Shown piece by piece: positions 54,701 to 64,000 of a stretch of DNA of 64,000 bases. Location of the stretch: assembly GCF_964355755.1 (NCBI RefSeq), contig NC_092672.1:29260501-29324500 (forward strand), read 5' to 3'. The notes beneath the pieces are model-generated. The model saw only the letters and a program-made list of their open reading frames with translations, was not told the origin of the DNA and did no database searches. The DNA comes from Antedon mediterranea. Lineage: Eukaryota > Echinodermata > Crinoidea > Comatulida > Antedonidae. The first letter of the stretch is position 1. Each line of letters opens with the position of its first letter. The position numbers were made by a program, and so were the translations under genes.

Positions 54701-57700
54701 CAGAGTTGTAAATAGATCATTTTTTTTCTGTTTAAAATAAATAGTATTTGATTTTTTTAAATTTCTTTTTTGCAGCCCGGACGTAGTAACAGACGTTCAT
54801 TTGTTCCAATTAGCTTATGAAAGAAAGCAATTTTATCCAGGACATGGTTATATGTACCACGTAAGTTGTTTTTATAATATCTTCAGTTGGTAGGTTTAGG
54901 CTGCTGAAGAACTTTAGGCCTTGGCTGGGTGGACGAACTTAAGCCTTGGCTGGGTGGACGAACTTAAGCCTTGGCTGGGTGGAAGAATTTAAGCCTTGGC
55001 TTGGTGGACGAATTTAAGCCTTGACTGGGTGGACGAATTTGTGTCTGGGGAGGAGAACGTTAGGCCTGACTGAATGGAAGAACTTTAGGCTTGTCTGGGT
55101 AAAAGAATTTTATTTTTGGCTGGGTGACAGTATTTTAGTCTGGGTGGTGAAAGAATTTTAGGCTGGGTGGAAGCACATTAAACCTAGTTGGGTGGAAGAA
55201 CTTTAGACTTGATAGCAGACCTTTAACCTAGAAAACTACATCCTCCTCTGCTGGCAGAATTAATTATTGATTTAATTGATTAAATCATAAAAAAAATTAC
55301 CTATATGGTATTTATTACATTTTCACAGGAATTTTTTAATTGTGAAGCAAGATTTGAATTTGCACTCACAGCCGACAACGCAAATCCGGACAGCGCAACG
55401 TCGATAGGTAGTAGAATGATTTCCTGCTTTACAATCCAGAAAAGGAAAACGAGAGGAGAAGATGCATACCATGATGAAGAGGAGGATGAGTCGGACCTAG
55501 GCCTATGTGTGTTCTGTTGGGAGGCAGCGTTGACTGTTGATGAAGGCACCTCGAACCCACTTTGCTTCCTGGCACTGTTTGACCTTAATCGTTGGTATCA
55601 TGCTCAGATGCCTGCTAATGTTCGGTATGTACATTTATTTTTCTCTTCCATATCAAGCAAAAAATAATCGTTTTTGTTTTTTAAATCAGAAAATACTTTT
55701 AAAAAACAGAATATATATTGATATAAGATTTGAGAACTTTAGTATGAGTTTTTAGTAGAAATTGATATGTTCTGTCTGAGGGCAAAGCTCACTCCCTTTT
55801 TTCGGCAAATATTAAAAATATTCAATTTAATGTTAAACATATTTAGTTTCTGGTTAATTACAGGTACATTCAACGTCCTGATGTTTGTCCGTATGTTGCA
55901 TTCTGTTCCTTGGAATCCGTAATGGAAGCTTCCTGTCCAGATGTCTTACTCGTAAGTATTGAAATTCATGTTTGGTGTTGATATGCTTCACAATGTTCAA
56001 TAGGAGTTATATTAACTTCACTTTTAAAGATGTATTGTTGCCCAAAAACATGAAAAATTAAGATTAATTTTTTTTTAAATACTTTGAATAGGTCAATTCA
56101 TAGTTTTAATAAAGTTAATCACTTCTGTGGAAAAAAAATGTGTTTGCTTCTAAAAAGACAAAATAAACCCATTGACTTTCAATCAATTTGACTATATTTT
56201 GCTTTAAATTAAAGTTTTTTTCGATAATTGTCAGAGTAAACAGCTATTATGTGACATTAAAGTAACATATTAAAAACAAAATAATTTTTTCAGGGTGACA
56301 ATACATTTTTAAGTACCTTTGACCTGGCCCTCAAAGTCTGGTTTGCCTTCATAATTGAAATATTCATTTCGTATAAAGAAAAAAATTGTGAGATCGTCAA
56401 ATGATTAAAAAATCTATCTCTAATTCTTTTCATCATCCCAGAATACATATGTAGACACATCTCTGATGTCACGGTTTGTGTCATCCCAAGCGCCCGCTCC
56501 AGAGCAGCACTTCTATCCATCATCATTAAGCTTTAGTGTCTGCTGCCTCATGGAGACAGGACTAGTGAAGACTAGCTTTAAAGGTCACCAACGACAGGTA
56601 AAAGTGCTGGGTCAAATTTACAATATGCAAAAAAAAAATTTAAGAAGCCAGAATCATATTTCTGTCCTATTTGACATCTTTTGTGTGAATGTGCAGTACA
56701 TTGAGAACTGTTGGTGCAGTACCTGTTGCTTCCTTGGACTCGAACCTAGCCATCAGTGCAAGCTCAGTGGTCTAGAGACATGAATTCCAGGCTAGTGATC
56801 TGGAGGTTGTTTTCGAGCACCAGTTGAAGATTACTTGCGCATTTGTTGGCAAGGTTCAGTACAATTAGCTCTGAGAATAGGGCAAAACAATTGAATTGTT
56901 TCAATTTTACCTCCTGGCTTCCCTCACCAGATTCATAAAGGGACATTTACCTTCACAGACTGGTCTTGTGTCGGCATTAAAAGTAGCACTATTTTGGCTC
57001 CTGGTACTAAATCAGGACCAAGGTTATTTTGGGATTGGTAGCTTAGCTTTTAAAATGGTGTCTCCCATGCTGCTGCACCAAACGATACTACTAATGTATT
57101 ATCACTGTATTTTTATGTTTAGGTATTACATGATATACTGAAGCAAGGACCAAGTTGTTTGAGGGCGCCACAAGCTCTGTACAATCACAGCGTTGCAGTG
57201 GGCCTCATCATTCCAAAACATGACCACCCAGTGGGCTCAGTACCTGTGGTAAGAATCAACCCTCATAGCCTTAGATATTTAATTTATTTTAAGAATATAA
57301 TAAATTTGAGTGTTTGCTCTTTTAAGGCCAATTTTCACAGAAAAGCGGTAATCGCAAAAATGTTACGTAGACAAAACAAATATATATATTAAGAAAAACA
57401 TACGTATACGTATAGGCCAAAATATTACAATTATTATTAATATTAAGAGGATAAAAATAAGAAATTAATGACAAAATGTAGAAAATGCTTTAGAGGTTCT
57501 GTAATTGTTTATAAAACATTGAATGAATAAAGGTGGTGGTTAACCACAAAAGATAAAAAAAAAATTAAAAATTTAAATGTTCCATCTGAGGGCAAAGATT
57601 TGTTCGAATTTATGTTATTTCTTATGACCATTTAGACAAAACACAGAGCGTATTGGTGATTGAGCAGAAACTAGCTCAGGATAGATACAGTTTCTACATG

Positions 57701-60700
57701 GGACAAGAATGCACTTTCCTGCGTGTAAATTGTAAAATAGGGAACAATTAATGGTACATTTACATTAACACAACTTGTGTGACCTGTTAATAGAGTTGTA
57801 TTGCAAAAGATAATAGATTGAGCTATGCCAGTCTATGTATTCATTCCCTCTTCTATTCAATATTACAGGCTGTTCAGCGTGAAGCCCTTCTAACAATGTG
57901 CTTAGAATACAACCTTGTAAGCTTTATTGTAACTTGTATATCAAGCTGGGCAACAGGGGGTAAGTACACAAAATAGAATAGCAATACTTGACTTAAAATT
58001 TACATATAATTATGTTTGATCAACTTAAGCTCTGTCTACAATATCAAACTAGTTTGACAAAAAAGTGTGATGTGCCGAAATATGGTAGTGATATGCTTAA
58101 ATATGGTAGTGATATGACATCATCATGTCCATATATGGGTAAATCACATTTTTTTGTCACATAAAGTTTGATAGTGTAGACAGAGTTTTATGAAAGAAGT
58201 CTCCTAACTAATAGGTATTTAATTAACCCTAATGTAATTTCGCGCCTGAGCAAATTTAACTCTAACAGTTCTTTTCAATTTATCATTCAGATTATGTTAC
58301 AGCACTTACTTTAAGAACAATATTAGACTGGGCCTGGCAGACAGTAGCCAGGATCAAAGAGACGATTGATGAAAAATGTAAGTTAAAAAGAAAGGGAACA
58401 TGCTGAAGTTTAAGGCATGTTTAAAAAGCTTGGAAAACAATTTGTTTTGGTTAGAGAAAGAAGAAGCTTATTCACAGTTCAAAATGAATTAGTGCGTTGA
58501 AAATGTCAGGCCAGGACACTGTTTGTTTAATAGTGTCCTGGCCAATTTACACAGACGAGCGGATTAAAATATAGAATTTATGTTATTTCTTATGACCATT
58601 TACACAAAACGCGCAGCGGACAGGCTGTTTCCGCTCAGGATAGACACAGATATCTGCATACCATTACCGCTCGTCTGTGCACATTGGCTTTTAAACATAC
58701 AACTCGCATAAAATTGAACTTTCCTATTACCAATGCACTTTTATTAATTTATATATTTTTGTATATACAACACTGTATTTTCATTGAAAAAAATAAACAG
58801 ATTTTGGATTTGGGATTTGTTATAGTAAACTGATTCTTTACTGAAGTTATGTTTTTTTCTACAGGTATGTTCCTCTATAATGGCTATGGTAATTATGTTG
58901 AGGATTTAGTGATAAGATTACTGGATAAATTAGCTGTGCAACTGAATCACATTATCACCATCTTCCAAGCACTGATTGAGCAGTCTGTACAAATTACAGA
59001 GCAGGGTAGGTCTATATATAATATCTATATATAATATTTTATGTTCTACATTGTTGTACAATGTAGTGCACTATTTATACTTCAATAATTGAATTGTTTA
59101 AATATAATTTTAAGGACCAGTACACTGGTAGCCCTCCGCTTTTCTTCAAGATGCACTGGTTTCTTTAAGTGCACACAAGCCAGATGTGTACACTGGACTT
59201 CCAGTTTTAAGTCCTTATCTGAGAAGACTTGTTCCACCACCAGAACTAATAGCTGAGGAGAGCATTGAACACGTGCCTATTGTATGGCTATGGATTGTGG
59301 CGCCCCTGTCTTTAGCGCTTGGCCACTCGACTCACACATTATTTATCATTGTATGTTTACTTAAAAAAATTTTAAATAGATAAATCCATTTCACGTTTTC
59401 AAAATACATTTGCTGGTAAGCATTATAAATAAATAATGTTGGAAATTTATATAGCGCCATATTCGCAACAATTTCACTCGTTGCGCTGTGGACTACTGTC
59501 CTCTCATGTCAGTACTGCCAGCTACGGCGCAAATTCTTCTGTCCACAACAGTGACTTTGTGATCTTAGTACAATTTGTGTTTACTAGCCCATGCATTTTT
59601 TTGGCCAAATCTTTAGGTCAGTGAGTCTATTTTTCACTTATTTCTAATTTTTCTCTAGCCTACTGAGTAGATTTTACTTAAGAGTTGAATGTTGGGCTAC
59701 CATTTTAAATTATATCAAATATTTAAACTGGAGTCTGAAATTGTCACTGGTCGATCTCCGTCAATAAGCTCTCCGTTATTTCTTATTTGTTCAATGCTAT
59801 ACAAACGTTTAATAACTTGTGACCAGATGTCCGTGCAGTTTATTCCGCTTACGGCTGTACCCTCCATGGACTTCTGCCGCAATGTTAATTGGTTCAGGCT
59901 AACGACGTCATTAAAAATATTACATGGTAGCGAATAAAAAGGATTATAGTCAAGTTTCAGTGTTTCCAACTTTTTCAAATATATAAAAGCATTGTCAGAT
60001 ATGTTCCATATATTATTTTCACTCAGATCAAGATGTTTCAGATTTCCAAGAGACTGTAACATAAACTCGTACGTAATACTGGATAGCATGTTATTACGAA
60101 GATCCAAAAATACCAACCGCGAATTATTTTGAAAAGTACCTCTTTCAATCGTGTGGATTTGGTTAGTACCTAACGTTAATCGAGTTAGTTTGGGCAAGTT
60201 GACACTTTCAGGCCTAATTACGGTAATTTCATTTGATATTACCCAAAGAATTTTTAAATTAGGCGTGAATGTGCGAAGATTCTCCGGGAATGTCGCTAGA
60301 TTGTTGTAACTCAGACTTAAAGTCTTCAGTGACGTTAAACCGCTGAAACAATCGGAACTAAGCGTTCTTAGTCCGTTGTGACGCAGCACCAACTTGGTAA
60401 GATTGCGTAATTGTCTGAACGGAGCGTCGGTTATTTCTTGAAGATTATTTCTTTTGATGTTAAGTTCAGTCAACAAACCATGATTTTCAAAATTTTTCCA
60501 ACTAATGTTTTCCAATTTGTTAATTCCTAAGTGAAGTATTCTAGTGTAACTTGAAACATTGGCCGGAAATTCTATCAATTGTCGGTCAGTGCAGTTGACC
60601 AGGCCTTTGTTTTCATCACAAGTGCATAGGTTTGGGCATGACCATGAAAGGACAGACAGCGTTGTGCCAAATAGAATTGATATTCCAAAAATATACTGGT

Positions 60701-63659
60701 ATTTTAAAAATCCAACTTTAATAGAAAAAGCTGCCATTTGTATTTATTCCATCCAAATCACAAATCTGTAAAAAAAAATGAATGGGGAAAAAATTAATTT
60801 TTAAATGATAAATAATTTTTATTTTAGATTATTGGAATTTTTTAAATAATCAATCTGTTAATTTTAAACATTTTTTTATTTTTTTTATTGTACTGTACAA
60901 TTGTTTTTTGAAGAGAAGAGATTTAAAATAAACCAAGATTTTAAACTGAAATATAAATAAGATATAAATGGCAAAGAAGGCATTAATGACCCTTTCTTTG
61001 GGGAACCTCTACTAAAGCTCTGTCTACACACACAAAAATGTGATATGCCCATATATGGACATAATGATGTCATATCACTACCATATTTGGGCATATCACT
61101 ACCATATTTGGGCATATCACACTTTTTTTGTCAAACTAGTTCGAATTTTTGAAGGTCCAGCAACATGGCTTTACACCTACAAAATCCTTAATCCTCTACC
61201 TTCAGATATTAGAAAAATGTGTACATATTGTGTTCCGCATTATGAAAATTAATACATCTATATGATCTGATTTGTTTGATTGAATAAATGTCCAAAGTAT
61301 TATTTGTATATAATATGAATAACAAAGATGGTTGCATTTTATGGTCGCAGAACGAAGAACACGAAATGCAAAGTTACTATGTTGCTGAACTTGATTTAAA
61401 AGAACGAGTTTACATGAAAATTAAGGCAAGCAAGCACATGAAACAAACACTGGATCCCAAATAGCACAATTATTAATGACGGATATCTGACCGCCGATGC
61501 GTATAAAAAACAGTAAATTATTTAAACAAAAAAATTACCGTAAAATTGAGTCAAATAATAATAAATTGAACAATAAAATACAGTGTATTTTATTTTAAGC
61601 TGTAACTGAGCATTAAATAAACATCCCTGTCAGAATCCTATCTTACTAGCCTATCCTATCATATGGTTCTTGCTCAAATGTTCAAATGTTGCTCGCTTTC
61701 AAACCGTAAAAATTATTTAATTTACGTTTTACACACTACTGTATACTGTATCAAACAGCATTACAACTAGCTTACAGTAGACTACATTGAATATTATTAA
61801 TTAATCAGTTCAACCTTGTCCTAAAATTAAACGAAAATTTCATTGACATATTTGTTTGTTCCATCCACGAATATATTTACACCTATATTACCGTATAATA
61901 GTCCGTAATGAACAGAAACGACTATATCGACTGCTTAGCATGATCCACTTTCAAAATTAAAATAATCTTTTTCGAAAAAAAGAATATGTAGAACAGGAAA
62001 CGTTAGTATTTCCACTCTATTGATCTGTTGCCATGGTTACTCATCAAACACTGGTTAATTGCTGTGCACTCTTTGATTAGTTAGATTAGCAACTGTTGTT
62101 ATTAACAGCCATGATGGAAATAATTCTTTATCGGTTTTGACCCATAAAATCATAAACTGTATACCTGTACATGTAATATAAGGTTGATAGTTGATAGTAA
62201 AAAGCTATTGTATGAATAAGCTGTTTTTTTATAGCTTTTATGTAAATTGTATGCTTCAGTAATATTATTAACATTGCATTTAAGTAGAATTTGTTATAAC
62301 AAAGAATTTCAAAGTTAAATGGGTGGTTATCCAGATTCGCATTTAAAGATGTATTGTCCCCCAAAAACATGAAAAATAAAGATTAATAAAATCAGATTTT
62401 GTATCTAGGCCATTTTGAAGTTTTAACAAAGTTATTCACCTTTGTGGAAATAAATAATGATTTCATAGTATTTTTTTGCTTTAAATTACATTATTTTTAG
62501 GAAAATAATTTTTTTCGATCCAGTTTTTGATCAGACTGAGTGAATATTACTATTATGTGATATTAATTGGCATATTGAACAAAAAAATGTAAAAAAAAAT
62601 TTAGGGGGAAAATATATCTTTTCTCATCGCAAAGGTCACATTAATTAACAAAAACAAAAAAATGTAAAAAAAAATGTTGGGGGGGAAAATATATCTTTTC
62701 TCATCGCAAATGTCACATTCATTATTTTTACATCTAAGGGCATTCTTACTGAAAAAAATGACAATGCTATAACTGGATCTCAATAAAGATACTAATATAA
62801 TAAGCAAAAAGCTAAATAAAAATTACTGCCAACACTAACACCATTCCTTCATCATTATTATATTATTAATTAAAAAGAACACTGTATATAAAACCTTATA
62901 AAAGGTGACCCATAAGCCAAATTGCATAAATAAATTCATTATTTTAACTGGTTTAACACTGGTAAACTTTTTTTAGTAGGAAAATAAAAATACATAAAAT
63001 AATTGTTTTTTTAACTTTATAGGTCAGGCAGATCTAGAAACCAAACTGAATGTTGTAATGCTTATATCCAATCATCTTCAAGCTGTCATTTGGTTTATTC
63101 GTGTTGGACTGCTACCAGAGTGCCCAGGTAAAACAATAGATAGATTCGGTGATGAATTGCTTGTCACATGGTCTACACTATCAAACTAATTTGACAAAAA
63201 ACAAGGCCATATACATGGCTGAATTCGCGTTCTCAAGTTAGTGTTTACCGACCGACATAGTGAGCTGTAGAATCGCGTTGCACGTGACTAAAAATGTGTG
63301 ATACCAAATGCTTTCTTTCATATATTAGAGAAATTTTTACTAAGTAATGTTCATAAAATGTTGAAAAACGTCTGATTTTCTAAAACAATCGAAAAATATT
63401 TAATATTTGTTAAAACAAAGTGTTTATTATACTCAATTCTGAGATTTAATTGCAAGCCAATTGTTTTGTCAGGAAGTGTTGTTAGGACGTTCTTTCCGTG
63501 GAGTTCAGTGCAACTATTGAATTTATGTACTTGAAATTTAACATGTTTTTTTTTTTAAGATGATGGGCAACCGGTAATTGAAGGTCAGTTTTCGTACCCA
63601 GCCAATCGACTTCGAGAAGCATTTGACCAACGAAGACAAGAACTTCAAGCAATGACAAG
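51726..63659 (+). CDS. AHCTF1: ELYS/AHCTF1 nucleoporin, N-terminal 15 exons (continues right)
   Basis: ELYS binds nucleosomes and recruits the Nup107-160 complex to begin pore assembly after mitosis. Exons: 51726-51858, 52192-52436, 52849-53116, 53731-53911, 54207-54332, 54776-54860, 55329-55624, 55864-55951, 56442-56597, 57123-57248, 57869-57959, 58291-58377, 58865-59005, 63023-63127, 63560-63659. Phases agree at every junction, giving 742 residues; the last exon ends inside a codon at GTAATT. The N-terminal part matches the ELYS seven-bladed beta-propeller (LLVGLDVQNGGMLCLVDV, HLCLELGG, LFDLNRWYHAQMPANVRY, SLESVMEASCPDVLL). From about residue 500 it becomes the alpha-helical domain (LDWAWQTV, LQAVIWFIRVGLLPEC). 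The ATG opens RAQQLADQTSTLIPFNS as in vertebrate ELYS starts. The disordered tail with the AT-hook lies beyond the window. Confidence 0.93.
51877..52112. repeat. Tandem duplication in ELYS intron 1
   Basis: Two copies of about 120 bp, each with CAATCAATTCATAATATTAT, GACTCTAAAACTAATCAG and TTTTATGCCAAAACCAA. The first copy starts 19 bp after the exon 1 donor. Confidence 0.8.
52459..52558. mobile_element. MITE family A, internally deleted copy
   Basis: TAAGCCTTGGCTACACTATC to AGTTTGATAGTATAGACAGA then TCTTTA, only 100 bp. In ELYS intron 2, starting 23 bp after the donor. Confidence 0.65.
53945..54075 (+). pseudogene. Decayed tandem copy of part of ELYS exon 4
   Basis: Repeats exon 4 from AGATACTGAAGG to CACCAATATTAGAGTAAG about 168 bp downstream of the original, including the donor site. 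The copy lacks 10 bases of the original (in the GGCTTTGACTTTGGATG region), which shifts the frame, and starts mid-exon without its acceptor. Therefore it is unlikely to be used as coding sequence. Confidence 0.85.
54354..54503. mobile_element. MITE family A copy
   Basis: TAAAGCTCTGTCAACACTAT to TTTGATAGTGTAGACAGGGT then TTA; interior CATGATGATGTCATATCTC and ATATTTGGGTATATCAC. In an ELYS intron. Confidence 0.75.
54895..55215. repeat. 25-bp minisatellite in ELYS intron
   Basis: Units of GAACTTAAGCC then TTGGCTGGGTGGAC; the first four are nearly identical and later ones are degenerate with insertions. Confidence 0.8.
56025..56312. mobile_element. MITE family B copy
   Basis: TAAAGATGTATTGTTGCCC to GGGTGACAATACATTTTTAA with the family interior. 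In the ELYS intron between exons 8 and 9. Confidence 0.75.
56735..56940 (+). mobile_element. tRNA-derived SINE fragment (plus strand)
   Basis: AGCTCAGTGGTCTAGAGACA (A-box-like) followed about 50 bp later by GAGGTTGTTTTCGAGCACC (B-box-like), then an unrelated body. In the ELYS intron between exons 9 and 10. The boundaries are approximate. Confidence 0.45.
57597..57735. mobile_element. MITE family F fragment
   Basis: TATGTTATTTCTTATGACCA, CTCAGGATAGATACAG and TGCGTGTAAATTG match the 58527 copy. A possible separated left end, AAGGCCAATTTTCACAG, is at 57326. Confidence 0.5.
58026..58190. mobile_element. MITE family A, well-preserved copy
   Basis: TAAGCTCTGTCTACAATATC to AGTTTGATAGTGTAGACAGA then GTTTTA. 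Two GGTAGTGATATG words, GACATCATCATGTCCATATA and ATCACATTTTTTTGTCACAT give the family order clearly. In an ELYS intron. Confidence 0.8.
58527..58692. mobile_element. MITE family F, full copy
   Basis: TGGCCAATTTACACAGACGA and GCGG at the left; CCGCTCGTCTGTGCACATTG then GC at the right; TACACAAAACGCGCAGCGGA inside. In an ELYS intron. Confidence 0.7.
59107..59340 (-). mobile_element. tRNA-derived SINE, diverged copy
   Basis: Matches the 35190-35456 element over GTGCACACAAGCCAGATGTG, TACACTGGACTTCCAG and GAGAAGACTTGTTCCACCAC. The head lies at the right (GGCCACTCGACTCAC). The promoter boxes are damaged. Confidence 0.65.
59715..60737 (-). CDS. Secreted leucine-rich-repeat protein, nested antisense in ELYS intron 13
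   Basis: Single open frame of 340 residues on the minus strand between ELYS exons 13 and 14. N-terminal hydrophobic segment (about residues 14-30, QYIFGISILFGTTLSVLSW) reads as a signal peptide. Then a Cys-rich LRRNT cap (SCPNLCTCDENKGLVNC) and nine typical 24-residue LRRs (LTKLVLRHNGL, LKHLDLSENNI, LETLKLDYNPF are examples). The end resembles a short LRRCT with two Cys (SLPCNIF and GINCTDIW). No transmembrane helix follows, so a secreted binding protein is likeliest; a truncated receptor is possible. An acceptor (TTTTTTTACAG) 29 bp before the ATG suggests a spliced 5' UTR on the minus strand. Orthology not assignable from motif alone. Confidence 0.85.
   Translation of the reverse strand: MAAFSIKVGFLKYQYIFGISILFGTTLSVLSWSCPNLCTCDENKGLVNCTDRQLIEFPANVSSYTRILHLGINKLENISWKNFENHGLLTELNIKRNNLQEITDAPFRQLRNLTKLVLRHNGLRTLSSDCFSGLTSLKTLSLSYNNLATFPENLRTFTPNLKILWVISNEITVIRPESVNLPKLTRLTLGTNQIHTIERGTFQNNSRLVFLDLRNNMLSSITYEFMLQSLGNLKHLDLSENNIWNISDNAFIYLKKLETLKLDYNPFYSLPCNIFNDVVSLNQLTLRQKSMEGTAVSGINCTDIWSQVIKRLYSIEQIRNNGELIDGDRPVTISDSSLNI
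61012..61145. mobile_element. MITE family A, right-truncated copy
   Basis: TAAAGCTCTGTCTACACACA at the left; CATAATGATGTCATATCAC and two CATATTTGGGCATATCAC words. It breaks off at TCAAACTAGTTCGAA without the right terminal repeat. In the ELYS intron, upstream of the LRR gene. Confidence 0.7.
62343..62720. mobile_element. MITE family B copy with duplicated right end
   Basis: Starts TTAAAGATGTATTGTCCCC. The right end GGGGGAAAATATATCTTTTC with the flank TCATCGCAAAGGTCACATT occurs at about 62604 and is repeated about 70 bp later at 62672. So the terminus plus its flank was duplicated after insertion. Confidence 0.75.
63168..63300. mobile_element. MITE family A left end joined to another repeat
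   Basis: GGTCTACACTATCAAACTAA then TTTGACAAAAAAC is the family A left end. It changes at about 63205 to a different repeat with GTTTACCGACCGACATAGTG and GAATCGCGTTGCACG. In the ELYS intron between exons 14 and 15. Confidence 0.5.
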
Positions 63660-63680
63660 GTAATTATCAGATGTTTGGTA

Positions 63681-63784
63681 ATGATGTTCCCAAATATGGT
63701 AGTGATATTACATCATCATGTCCATATATGGGCACATCACATTTGTTTGTCAAATAAAGTTTGATACTGCAGACAGAGCTTTAT
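63681..63784. mobile_element. MITE family A, left-truncated copy
   Basis: Starts inside the element (AAATATGGTAGTGATATTAC) and ends AAGTTTGATACTGCAGACAG then AGCTTTA, 22 bp after ELYS exon 15. Confidence 0.7.
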
Positions 63785-64000
63785 ATTTCCTACAAAATAA
63801 AGATTCAGTATTTTATATAATCAGGAACATTGTTTTCTTTGCGATAAGATGCGTGGCAAAACAATGCATCTCGTTAAAAAAATAGAGAAATAAATTATAT
63901 ATAATTAGTCATTTATTGAACATTCATTTCAATATACAGTACAAGATAAATAATACACAATAAACGTTATTGTCCCCTGAAAAAATATTTGTTTAAAATT

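Overview
This is a eukaryotic, metazoan nuclear window. It is strongly AT-rich. Its genes are split into many short exons with GT/AG introns, and the introns and spacers are packed with small transposon relics and tandem repeats. The recognisable proteins (a PLEKHG5-type RhoGEF, GPR157, ELYS/AHCTF1) are conserved across animals. The tRNA-derived SINE fragments and a Penelope-like remnant suggest a marine invertebrate deuterostome, perhaps an echinoderm, but the species is an inference I cannot settle from sequence alone.

Layout. (1) About 1.4-25.3 kb, plus strand: most of a PLEKHG5-like Rho guanine-nucleotide exchange factor in 16 exons. They encode, in order, a ubiquitin-like/RBD-like segment, a linker with three tandem paralogous cassette exons, a DH domain, a PH domain and a long acidic, Ser-rich tail. 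The N-terminus lies left of the window. (2) 30.4-33.6 kb, minus strand: a four-exon gene for an unrecognised 264-residue protein with a signal-like N-terminus, probably with a noncoding first exon near 34.8 kb. (3) 35-44 kb: a gene desert of repeats. (4) 44.2-47.6 kb, minus strand: a complete three-exon orphan receptor GPR157 of 342 residues. (5) 47.6-51.7 kb: the divergent intergenic region between GPR157 and ELYS, with a 1.56 kb terminal-inverted-repeat element whose right end is about 210 bp upstream of the ELYS start codon. (6) 51.7 kb to the right edge, plus strand: the first 15 exons (742 residues) of ELYS/AHCTF1, the nucleoporin that seeds nuclear pores on chromatin. A single-exon secreted leucine-rich-repeat protein gene lies antisense inside its intron 13.

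The genes do not form an operon or a common pathway. They are ordinary metazoan neighbours, although human PLEKHG5 and GPR157 both lie on chromosome 1p36, so their closeness here may be old linkage.

The most interesting points are: three frame-preserving paralogous exons encoding an R-K-D-I-F-x-H-L-G motif in the RhoGEF; a splice donor copied three times in tandem in the secreted-protein gene; a decayed partial copy of ELYS exon 4; the nested LRR gene; a palindromic octamer TAGGCCTA seen more than 20 times; and at least eight families of small inverted-repeat elements, some nested in one another. All exon boundaries were read by eye from splice signals, reading phase and protein similarity remembered from known families.
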